A stretch of DNA of 64,000 nt from Arthrobacter silviterrae (GTDB lineage Bacteria; Actinomycetota; Actinomycetes; Actinomycetales; Micrococcaceae). The stretch is from assembly GCF_011045165.1 (NCBI RefSeq), contig NZ_JAAKZI010000001.1, positions 186,001 through 250,000 on the forward strand, given 5' to 3'. How positions within the stretch are numbered: the stretch's first letter is position 1; each line of letters begins with the position of its first letter. A program made the translations under genes and the position numbers. Of this stretch, positions 16,896-23,770 are shown piece after piece. The notes beneath the pieces were generated by a model. It saw only the letters and a program-made list of their open reading frames with translations. It was not told the origin of the DNA and made no database searches.

Positions 16896-17088
16896 GAGTG
16901 TACAGATTCGGCGACACGCTATGTTGCCTGGGCGCCGAGTGTACAGATTCGGCGACACGCTATGTTGCCTGGGCGCCGAGTGTACATATTCGGCGGGCCG
17001 CGGCCGCCCCGACCCACCCCATCCGTACTCTCGGCGAGGATTCCTGGCCCCGACCCACCCCATCCGTACACTCGGCGACGAGATGCGC
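16896..17088. repeat. 41-bp tandem repeats in two inverted sets
   Basis: Set 1 has units at 16896, 16937 and a partial unit at 16978. Units 1 and 2 are identical, starting GAGTGTACAGATTCGGCGAC. Set 2 has units at 17007 and 17048, also 41 bp apart and starting CCCCGACCCACCCCATCCGT. Read on the opposite strand, set 2 shows the same CGCCGAGTGTAC anchor followed by a different body. The whole lies between the two 122-bp hairpin repeats. Confidence 0.88.
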
Positions 17089-17100
17089 ACCCTCGTCAAC

Positions 17101-17222
17101 GGCCCGCCCTCGAGTCAGCAGGGATGGCGACTAAGACCCGGGCTAAGTCGCCATCGCTGCATACTGACCGCAGTCAGGGCCGCCTGCGGACATTTCAGCC
17201 CCGCTCAGCCGAATCCGAGGGC
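17101..17222. repeat. 122-bp hairpin repeat, right copy
   Basis: The second copy of the element at 16743-16864. Its stem (17119-17135 with 17143-17159) has one G-C pair replaced by A-T, with both partners changed, plus two unpaired differences. The last 18 bases overlap the CPBP protease gene and supply its TGA stop at 17205-17207. Confidence 0.88.
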
Positions 17223-17984
17223 CGGGCCCAGCGTGAATGCGGCAATGTCCACCAGGGAGTGCGCCACCACCAGCGGCATGACGCGCCCATACTTTTTGTA
17301 CAGCCAGCAAAACAGCAACCCCATCGCAAAGTTGCCCACAAACGGCCCGAAGCCCTGGTACAGGTGGTAGCTGCCGCGGATCAGGGAGCTGGCCAGGACG
17401 GCAACAAGGGGCGTGAAGCCGATCCGCTCCAGCCGGTCCAGCAGCCAGCCCACCATGACCACTTCCTCCAGCAGGCCGTTGTGGATGGCGGAGAGCACCA
17501 GCACCGGCACCGTCCACCAGTACTGGTTCAGCGCACTCGGGATGATCTCCGTGGTGATCCCCAGCGCCCGCCCCGCCGCGTACAGCCCCAGCGACGGCAC
17601 GCCAATCACCACCAGCAAACCCAGGGCGCCGAGCCCGTCCCGGACGGGGCGCCGAAAGTCCAGCCCTATCCGGCGGAACACCGATTTTCCGGGCTCGGCG
17701 AGCAGATAAAACACCAAAAACACCGGCACCAGGGCAAAGAAAATATCCAGGATCTGGTACGTCAGGTCAAAAAATTCGCGGTTGCTGCGCACCACATTCA
17801 ACGTGGACGTGCCCTGGGCAATGGGCGCCCGGGACATCTTGTCCAGCAGCTGCACCACCGAGTACACCGCCGACTGCCCGAGCGAGAGCCCCAGCACCAG
17901 CAGCACCTCAAACACCAGGCGGCGCCTGTCCCGTTTCGCCAGTACGACGCCGACGCCTCCCGGGTCCGGCCGATTTTCACTCAT
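17205..17984 (-). CDS. CPBP-family intramembrane metalloprotease
   Basis: About 259 residues with six or seven hydrophobic helices. The CPBP (Rce1/CAAX protease-like) active-site motifs are present: HNGLLEEVVMVGW with the glutamate pair, RGSYHLYQG with the second-motif histidine, and HSLVDIAAF as the HxxxD-like third motif. The usual EExxxR has V-M-V-G in place of an arginine, a mild deviation. Members act in bacteriocin immunity, prenyl-protein processing or unknown membrane roles. ATG 17984 has GGAGG just upstream, so it is preferred over in-frame starts up to 18056. The last codons and the stop come from a repeat element. Confidence 0.85.
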   Translation of the reverse strand: MSENRPDPGGVGVVLAKRDRRRLVFEVLLVLGLSLGQSAVYSVVQLLDKMSRAPIAQGTSTLNVVRSNREFFDLTYQILDIFFALVPVFLVFYLLAEPGKSVFRRIGLDFRRPVRDGLGALGLLVVIGVPSLGLYAAGRALGITTEIIPSALNQYWWTVPVLVLSAIHNGLLEEVVMVGWLLDRLERIGFTPLVAVLASSLIRGSYHLYQGFGPFVGNFAMGLLFCWLYKKYGRVMPLVVAHSLVDIAAFTLGPALGFG

Positions 17985-18043
17985 GCCCTCCATCATGCCC
18001 TGCCTGCGGCGGGATTTCTCGGCGGCCGGGCTAGGCTCGGGGT

Positions 18044-18709
18044 ATGAGCGCCCCACGCCAGATCATCATGGTCCGCCACGGACAGTCGGCCGCCAATTTC
18101 GACCAGTCCATTTACAACAGGATCCCCGATTACCGGATCCCCCTGACCGAGCAGGGCCTGGCGGAGGCTGCCGCTGCCGGCGAACAGATCCGCCGGCGCC
18201 TGGACGGGCAGAAGGTGTGCGTGTACGTTTCCCCGTACCTGCGCGCCTACCAAACCCTGGAGGCGCTCAAGCTCGGGGACCTGGTGGAGCGCACCATGGA
18301 GGAGCCGCGGCTGCGTGAACAGGACTGGGCCAACTTTCAAAATCCTGCGGAAATTGCGGACCAGAAGGAGCTGCGCAACGCGTACGGCCATTTCTTCTAC
18401 CGCTTCCGCGAGGGGGAATCGGGCTCGGACGTCTACGACAGGGTCTCCTCCTTCATGGAAACCCTGTACCGCCACTGGTCCAAGCCGGACTATGCCCCCA
18501 ACACGCTGCTGGTGACGCACGGGCTCACCATGCGGCTGTTTTGCATGCGCTGGTTCCACTGGTCCGTGGAGTATTTCGAGTCGCTGAACAACCCGGGCAA
18601 TGCCGAGGTGCGGGCCCTGGTCGGCAGCGGCGGCAGCTACCTGCTGGACACGCCTTTTGAGCAGTGGACCACGGCCGAACCAGGCACCACGGTGCTGGAC
18701 TCGCTCTAA
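18044..18709 (+). CDS. histidine phosphatase family protein
   Basis: A 221-residue protein that opens IIMVRHGQSAANFDQ, the RHG phospho-acceptor motif of the histidine phosphatase (phosphoglycerate mutase-like) superfamily. SPYLRAYQT, the catalytic glutamate region EEPRLREQDW and the second histidine in VTHGLTMRL follow in order. Family members include broad phosphatases and 2,3-bisphosphoglycerate-dependent mutases; this one lacks clear features of GpmA, so it is best called a phosphatase. It is divergent from the CPBP gene with 59 bp between the starts. Confidence 0.9.
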   Translation: MSAPRQIIMVRHGQSAANFDQSIYNRIPDYRIPLTEQGLAEAAAAGEQIRRRLDGQKVCVYVSPYLRAYQTLEALKLGDLVERTMEEPRLREQDWANFQNPAEIADQKELRNAYGHFFYRFREGESGSDVYDRVSSFMETLYRHWSKPDYAPNTLLVTHGLTMRLFCMRWFHWSVEYFESLNNPGNAEVRALVGSGGSYLLDTPFEQWTTAEPGTTVLDSL

Positions 18710-18741
18710 TCCCCGGCCGGCCCGGCCGCCAGCGCACCAAC

Positions 18742-19533
18742 TTACGCGTCCGGACCCACGATGACTTCAGTGCCCGCATCCTGGAAGGCCGCCAGCTGCG
18801 CGTCCGTGATGCCGGAGTCGGTGATGAGCTTGTGGAAGCGGTGGTCCTCCATGGTGGCAAAGGCGCGCTGGCCGATCTTGGACGAATCCGCCAGCATGTA
18901 GGCCACCGACGCGCGGCGGGCCATGCGCGAATTCACCGACGCCTCGCCTTCGTCGTTGATGGTGGGACCGGTGCCGGGTTCAATGCCGTTCACGCCGATG
19001 AACGCAATGTCCAGGGCCACCTTTTGCAGGATGGAATCGGCGTACGGGCCCACCAGTTCGTAGGAGCGGGGGTTGAGGACGCCTCCGGTGACCATGATCT
19101 TGAAGTTGGGCCGGATGGCCAGCTGCGCGGCGATGTTGATGGCGTTCGTGACCACCGTCAGCGTGGGCCGGTTGGACTGCTCCATGAGGTCCTCGCGGGT
19201 CGAGAGGACCTGGGCCAGCGCGGTGCTGGTGGTCCCCCCGCACAGGCCGATGACAGCGCCCTTCTGGATCAGCGCGCTGGCGGCCAGGGCAATGCTGTGC
19301 TTCTGCGCCGCGTGGTCGTCCCTGTTGTAGCGGCCGGGCAGGTCGTAGGAGACGGAGCCGGAGGTCGCTCCCCCGCGGGTCCGGGTCAGCAGGCGCTCGT
19401 TGGCCAGCGAGTCCAGGTCCCGCCGGGCCGTGGCCGGGGAAACGCCGAGCTTGCCCACAATCTCGTCGACTTCCACCTGTCCGTCGGCAGCGAGGATGTC
19501 CAGGATTGCTGTCAGCCGTTCGGTGCGGTTCAT
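18742..19533 (-). CDS. DeoR-family sugar-catabolism repressor (AgaR-like by context)
   Basis: A 263-residue regulator. The N-terminal winged helix (RLTAILDILAADGQVEVDEI, then KLGVSPATARRDLDSL) is the DeoR signature. The C-terminal ISOCOT-type sensor has GLCGGTTSTALA and GVNGIEPGTG, which bind a phosphorylated sugar. It is the last gene of the five-gene minus-strand cluster after a 105-bp gap holding a terminator-like hairpin, so it may be partly uncoupled from the upstream genes. The natural assignment is repressor of the amino-sugar operon and perhaps the divergent GH101 gene, released by a sugar phosphate intermediate. That is inferred from position. Confidence 0.9.
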   Translation of the reverse strand: MNRTERLTAILDILAADGQVEVDEIVGKLGVSPATARRDLDSLANERLLTRTRGGATSGSVSYDLPGRYNRDDHAAQKHSIALAASALIQKGAVIGLCGGTTSTALAQVLSTREDLMEQSNRPTLTVVTNAINIAAQLAIRPNFKIMVTGGVLNPRSYELVGPYADSILQKVALDIAFIGVNGIEPGTGPTINDEGEASVNSRMARRASVAYMLADSSKIGQRAFATMEDHRFHKLITDSGITDAQLAAFQDAGTEVIVGPDA

Positions 19534-19560
19534 GAAACGCCTCCCTTGGAGAATGCCTGG

Positions 19561-19610
19561 AAAAACAAAGGCCGCGGACGACGGCGGTGCCTGGCCGGGC
19601 GGCCGCGGCC
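19561..19610 (-). terminator. intrinsic-terminator-like hairpin between aldolase and DeoR genes
   Basis: On the minus strand an 8-bp GGCCGCGG/CCGCGGCC stem (19603-19610 with 19570-19577) is followed at once by TTTGTTTTT. This is the best U-tract terminator in the window. It would reduce read-through from the sugar genes into the regulator. Confidence 0.65.
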
Positions 19611-19638
19611 GGTTCCAGCCGGCTGGAGTTGCGCCAGG

Positions 19639-20484
19639 CTAGTGCCGCGCGGCGCCCGCAAACAAAGCTAGCAGTCGGGCCACTTCGGGCACCAATGCGG
19701 CACGGCCGGCGCCCAGGTATTTGCGCGAGTCCACCACGGCCGGATTGGCGTCCAGGTACTCGCGCACGGCACGGGTGAAGAAGCCGTTCAGGTGCGTGGA
19801 GACGTTGATCTTCGTCATGCCCGCGGCAATGGCGGCGACGATGTTCGCATCCGACACCCCGGAGGAGCCGTGCAGCACCAGGGGCACGTCCAGCGCCGCC
19901 GAAAGCTCCGCAATCCGATCCAAATTCAGCGCGGCGGAGCGCTCCGTCATGGCGTGGGAGGACCCCACCGCCACGGCGAGCGCGTCCACTCCGGTGGCGG
20001 CCACGAAAGCGGCTGCTTCGGCCGGGTCGGTCAGCACGCCGGGTGCGTGGGCGCCGTCCTTGCCGCCCACCTTGCCGAGCTCGGCCTCAACGTATACGCC
20101 TCGTTCGTGTGCGTAGGCGGCCACCCGCGCCGTGGACTCGACGTTGGCACCGTACTCCAGGTGGGCGCCGTCGTACATGATGGACCCGAAGCCCAGGTCC
20201 ACGGCCTGCATGGCCAGCGTCTCGGATTCGGCGTGGTCCAGGTGCACGGCCACGGGCACGGACGCCTTGCGGGCGGCGGCCAGGGAGGCCAGCGCCACGG
20301 GCTCCAGCCCGCCGTGGAACGTGGCGCAGTTTTCGGAAATCTGCAAAATCACCGGCAGCCCGGCAGCCTCGGCGCCGCCAATCAGCCCCTCGAGCGTCTC
20401 GAGGTGGATGACGTTGAAGGCGCCCTGCCCGGAACCTGCCGCGGCGGCCTGGTCCATGATGGTGCGCGTGTTGGTCAATGCCAT
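19639..20484 (-). CDS. class II fructose/tagatose-bisphosphate aldolase
   Basis: A 281-residue zinc-dependent class II aldolase. The metal motif HLDHAES (H81, D83, H84) is clear, with GAFNVIHLET at the N-terminus, GKVGGKDGAH, HGSSGVSD and GMTKINVSTHL in the usual order. Length and motifs match the KbaY/GatY/AgaY branch that cleaves tagatose-1,6-bisphosphate to dihydroxyacetone phosphate and glyceraldehyde-3-phosphate. Fructose-bisphosphate is the alternative substrate. It lies 18 bp after the PfkB kinase gene in the same operon, which supports the tagatose reading. Confidence 0.92.
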   Translation of the reverse strand: MALTNTRTIMDQAAAAGSGQGAFNVIHLETLEGLIGGAEAAGLPVILQISENCATFHGGLEPVALASLAAARKASVPVAVHLDHAESETLAMQAVDLGFGSIMYDGAHLEYGANVESTARVAAYAHERGVYVEAELGKVGGKDGAHAPGVLTDPAEAAAFVAATGVDALAVAVGSSHAMTERSAALNLDRIAELSAALDVPLVLHGSSGVSDANIVAAIAAGMTKINVSTHLNGFFTRAVREYLDANPAVVDSRKYLGAGRAALVPEVARLLALFAGAARH

Positions 20485-20502
20485 GAAATAAGTCCTTGCG
20501 CG

Positions 20503-21528
20503 TCAGTGGTCGGTGATGATGAGTTGTGCGGCCAGCTCGGCGTGCCGGGGGGAAATTTCCCCGGCACCGGGCATGAGCACGGCGGCGGCGCTCCAGGCCG
20601 TGGCGCGGGCCAGGATCTCCCGCAGTTCCGTGACGCCGTTGGCGAGTGCGACGGCGGCCGCGCTCACCGCCGCGTCCCCGGCCCCCGTGGGGTTCCCGGA
20701 TAGGGGTGCAGGCAGCCTGGCCTGCAGGTAGCCGGGCCGGCCGGCTTCGAAGGCGAGCATGCCCTCCTCCCCCACGCTGACCAGGACGCGCCGGGCGCCC
20801 AGGTCCATGAGCTTGCGGGCGGCCGCCACCAGGTCCGTCTCACCCACGGCGTCCATGAGCTCGTGGTTGTTGGGCTTGAGCAGGTCCGCACCTGCCCGCG
20901 CCGCGGCGAGGATCCCGGCGCCGGAGGTGTCAATGATGGCGGGGACGCCTGCGTTGTGTGCCAGCGCCACCAGCCCCGGGTAGAAATCCTCCGGCGCCTG
21001 CTCCGGGAGGGAGCCTGAGCCCACCAGCACGCCCGGGCGGGCACCGGCGTCGTCCGGGTGAAAGCCGGCCTTGCCACTCCCGTCCGGCAGGGCGCCTGCC
21101 AGCTGACGGACGACGGCGGCGCTCAGGGCTTGCCATTCCGCCTCCGTCAGTGCGGGGCCGGCCTCGTTGAAGATGCTGGTCTGCCCGGCCGCAGTGTCCA
21201 CCAGGGCAATGGTGCGCCGGGTTTCCGCTACCACGGGGACCAGGTGGTGTGCGATGCCCGAAGCGTCGAGATCTGCCCGGAGTTGCGCCCCCGTGGCGCC
21301 GCCGGCGGTGGCGATGGCGAGGGTGGGAAAGCCCAGCTGGTGTGCCACGCGGGACACGTTCAGGCCTTTGCCGCCCGCGCGGTGGAGGGGCGCGGGGACG
21401 CGGTGCGAGGCGCCGAGTTCCACGCCCGCAACGGTGTACGTGAGGTCGACGGCGGCATTGGGTGTGACTGTCAGCACCAGCGGGCCGGGGGCGTTGAGGC
21501 CGGGGCTGTCCAGGCCGGGGGCGTTCAT
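20503..21528 (-). CDS. PfkB-family hexose-phosphate kinase (tagatose-6-P or fructose-1-P kinase type)
   Basis: About 341 residues. TVTPNAAVDLTYTVAG at the start and NPTGAGDAAVSAAAVALANG near the end are the two PfkB signatures; the aspartate of GAGD is the catalytic base. GGKGLNVSRVAHQLG binds the sugar. The subgroup is that of 1-phosphofructokinase and tagatose-6-phosphate kinase (LacC/AgaZ-like role). The ATG overlaps the upstream ROK gene stop in an ATGA arrangement, which fixes the start. Context favours phosphorylation of tagatose-6-phosphate to tagatose-1,6-bisphosphate for the adjoining aldolase. Confidence 0.9.
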   Translation of the reverse strand: MNAPGLDSPGLNAPGPLVLTVTPNAAVDLTYTVAGVELGASHRVPAPLHRAGGKGLNVSRVAHQLGFPTLAIATAGGATGAQLRADLDASGIAHHLVPVVAETRRTIALVDTAAGQTSIFNEAGPALTEAEWQALSAAVVRQLAGALPDGSGKAGFHPDDAGARPGVLVGSGSLPEQAPEDFYPGLVALAHNAGVPAIIDTSGAGILAAARAGADLLKPNNHELMDAVGETDLVAAARKLMDLGARRVLVSVGEEGMLAFEAGRPGYLQARLPAPLSGNPTGAGDAAVSAAAVALANGVTELREILARATAWSAAAVLMPGAGEISPRHAELAAQLIITDH

Positions 21529-22490
21529 CGCTCCCCCGCCGTCAGCAGGGTGCGGGCCTTGAGTGCGGAGCCGATGAGGCCGGCGTTCTCGCCCAGGGCT
21601 GCGTGCAGGTAGGCGGGGCGGGGTTGGAAGGTGAGCAGTGCATCCACCTTGCTGGCCAGCGGCGTGAACAGGGCATCCCCTGCCATGGACAGCCCGCCGC
21701 CCAGCACCACGGTGTCGGTGCCCAGCATGGCCACGCACTGGGCCACGCTGAACGCCAGGGCGTCCACCGCCTCGCTCCAGATGCGGCGCGCTGTTTCATC
21801 CCCGGCGCCGGCGCGCTTGAGCACCTCGCGGGCGCCATCCACGGGGGTGGAAGTGGCCTCCGTGTAGCGGCGGGCGATGGCGCCGGCCGAGGCCTGGGAT
21901 TCGAGGATCCGCAGGGTGCCGTCGGCGGCGGGGACCAGGGCATGGCCAATTTCCCCGGCGTAGCCGGCGCCCTGGATGCGGCGTCCGTCGCAGGAAAACG
22001 CACCCGCAATGCCTGTTCCGATGACCAGCACGGCCACGTTGGCCTTGCCGGCGGCGGCACCGATCCGGAATTCGGCTTCCCCGGCCATGCCCACGTCGTG
22101 GCCAAAGGCCACGGGCAGACCAAGCGCAGCCGTGAGGGTGGCCGTGAACGGGAAGTCCCGCCAGCCGAGGTTGGCTGAATACACCCCCACGCCCGCTGCC
22201 TCATCCACGATGCCGGGCACCGTGACGCCCACGGCAGCGATGGCCGTTTCCGGATGGGCCGCCCGATACTGGCCCACCAGTTCCACGATCCGGGCGCACA
22301 CGGTCTCACCTGACCGGCCGCCGTCGAGCGGGGTGGGGTGGCGCTGGAGGTCTTCGACGTCGTGGTTGGAGATGCCCGGTTCCCCGCGCACCAGGCCCAC
22401 CTTCATGTCAGTGCCGCCCACGTCAAAGGCCAGCACGGCGCTGGCCGGGACGGTACCCGCCCGGCCCCCGGCCCCCGGTCCCCGCACCAA
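21525..22490 (-). CDS. ROK-family sugar kinase lacking the zinc cluster
   Basis: About 321 residues. FDVGGTDMKVGL is the phosphate-1 motif of ROK sugar kinases, IGTGIAGA phosphate-2, and GEIGHALV the conserved ROK box. After GEIGH, however, the usual CxCGxxGC zinc motif is replaced by PAADGTLRILESQASAG with no cysteine, as in some actinobacterial ROK kinases. In this operon the likely substrate is N-acetylgalactosamine, galactosamine or another hexosamine. The first codons are uncertain: TTG 22490 and GTG 22487 are both possible, five to eight bases after the previous stop. Confidence 0.85.
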   Translation of the reverse strand: MVRGPGAGGRAGTVPASAVLAFDVGGTDMKVGLVRGEPGISNHDVEDLQRHPTPLDGGRSGETVCARIVELVGQYRAAHPETAIAAVGVTVPGIVDEAAGVGVYSANLGWRDFPFTATLTAALGLPVAFGHDVGMAGEAEFRIGAAAGKANVAVLVIGTGIAGAFSCDGRRIQGAGYAGEIGHALVPAADGTLRILESQASAGAIARRYTEATSTPVDGAREVLKRAGAGDETARRIWSEAVDALAFSVAQCVAMLGTDTVVLGGGLSMAGDALFTPLASKVDALLTFQPRPAYLHAALGENAGLIGSALKARTLLTAGER

Positions 22491-22494
22491 GGCC

Positions 22495-23406
22495 TTAGGC
22501 CTGCCCGGACAGGATGACGGAGCGGGTCAGGTTGCGCGGCAGGTCGGGGTTCATGCCGCGGGCACGGGCACGTTCCAGGGTGACGCGGTGCACGCGGGCC
22601 AGCTCCGCCAGCGGGTGCACGCTGCGGTTGAGGTACAGCGCACCGGTCTTGGCCATGTCCGCATCCAGGCCCTCGGGCTGCTCTCCAAACATCCAGGTGA
22701 CACGGTTCGGGGCGGCAATGGAGATGGGTCCGTGGCGGTATTCCTTGGCGGGGTAGGATTCCGTCCAGCCCTGCACAGCCTCCCGCATTTTCAGACCGGC
22801 CTCATGGGCCAGGCCCACAGTCCAGTTGGTGCCGAGGAAGGTGAACTGCTCGGCGTCGATGAGCTCCTGCTCCACGGGGGCCGTTACGGCCGTCTTGGCG
22901 TCCTCGATGGCGGCGGTGAGGTCCACGCCGACGCTGGTGAGCAGGTAGGCCAGGGCGGTGGTGGCGAAGCGGGTCTGCACCACGGACTTCTCATCGGCGT
23001 AGGGAAGCTCGACGACGGCGTCGGCCAGCGTCATGATCGGCGAGGTGGTGTCGCCCACCAGTGCCACGGTGCGGATGGTGCCCTTGATGGCCGTCAGGAT
23101 TTCCAGCACCTCGGTGGTGGTGCCGGAGCGGGTGATCGCAATGACGGCGTCGTAGCCGCGGGCTTCACCGAGGAAGGCCTCCGAGGCGGCGAAGGCATCC
23201 GTGACGCCCTTGCCGGCAGTTTCCCGGGCGGCAGCGTAACTTTGTGCCATAAACCAGGAGGTGCCGCAGCCAATCACGGCAACGCGCTCGCCGTCCGCGG
23301 GCAGCAGCGTTTCCGTCTGGGCCTGCGCGATGGCCCTGACCCAAACCTCCGGCTGGCTGGTCAGTTCGGCTTCCATGAACGGGCCAAGGGCGGTGTTTTC
23401 ACTCAT
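22495..23406 (-). CDS. SIS-domain sugar isomerase/deaminase (AgaS-like)
   Basis: About 303 residues with two SIS domains. VIGCGTSWFMAQSYAA and ITRSGTTTEVLE form the first sugar-phosphate pocket and KEYRHGPISI the second, as in GlmS isomerase domains and AgaS. AgaS-type enzymes deaminate and isomerise galactosamine-6-phosphate to tagatose-6-phosphate. That product would feed the PfkB kinase and class II aldolase later in the same operon. No deacetylase (NagA/AgaA) is encoded nearby. The ATG at 23406 follows a start-proximal AAGGAGT sequence. It is the first gene of the operon and diverges from GH101. Confidence 0.87.
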   Translation of the reverse strand: MSENTALGPFMEAELTSQPEVWVRAIAQAQTETLLPADGERVAVIGCGTSWFMAQSYAAARETAGKGVTDAFAASEAFLGEARGYDAVIAITRSGTTTEVLEILTAIKGTIRTVALVGDTTSPIMTLADAVVELPYADEKSVVQTRFATTALAYLLTSVGVDLTAAIEDAKTAVTAPVEQELIDAEQFTFLGTNWTVGLAHEAGLKMREAVQGWTESYPAKEYRHGPISIAAPNRVTWMFGEQPEGLDADMAKTGALYLNRSVHPLAELARVHRVTLERARARGMNPDLPRNLTRSVILSGQA

Positions 23407-23501
23407 GTTCTGCGTACTCCTTGAAGTGGCGGGCCCCGGAGGCAATGGGCGGCCCCGGACTTGCCCGCTAGATGCATTGTATGCTCCCCAGCCTACCATG
23501 A

Positions 23502-23540
23502 AATGATCATTGATGATTAAAACAATAGATAAACAATCAT
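23502..23540. promoter_or_regulatory. AT-rich candidate operator between the amino-sugar operon and GH101
   Basis: In otherwise GC-rich DNA this 39-bp stretch is AT-rich. It holds the perfect palindrome AATGATCATT (23502-23511) and an inverted pair ATGATT/AATCAT (23513-23518 with 23535-23540) around AAACAAT repeats. It lies about 95 bp upstream of the SIS gene and about 230 bp upstream of GH101. DeoR-family operators are commonly AT-rich repeats of this kind. The role is inferred. Confidence 0.5.
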
Positions 23541-23640
23541 GTTAACGCCATGGGATCGTGAGGAAACACTGCCCCGCAAGCGTCACGGCGCGAAAATCCC
23601 GATCTTGTAATCCACGCCACAACCGTGGAATACTCGACGC

Positions 23641-23654
23641 TGTTATGCATAACA
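23641..23654. promoter_or_regulatory. perfect 14-bp palindrome upstream of GH101
   Basis: TGTTATGCATAACA is self-complementary over all 14 bases and lies 117 bp before the GH101 start. It is of the size and symmetry of a repressor operator. No matching copy was found elsewhere in the window. Together with 23502-23540 it accounts for the 364-bp space 23407-23770. Confidence 0.5.
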
Positions 23655-23770
23655 ATGCTTCGGGCTGCCACCCGGACCGGCAACCCCGGCCAGGATGGCA
23701 GCCCGGGCACCCCGTCCCAGGCAGCAGTCCGGGGCACCCTTGCAATTACCTTCCCGCAAAGGACAACCAC

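Noticed and set aside
16896-17088. CRISPR-like array of 41-bp repeats
   Set aside because: Repeats abut without spacers, are few, invert in the middle and have no cas genes nearby.
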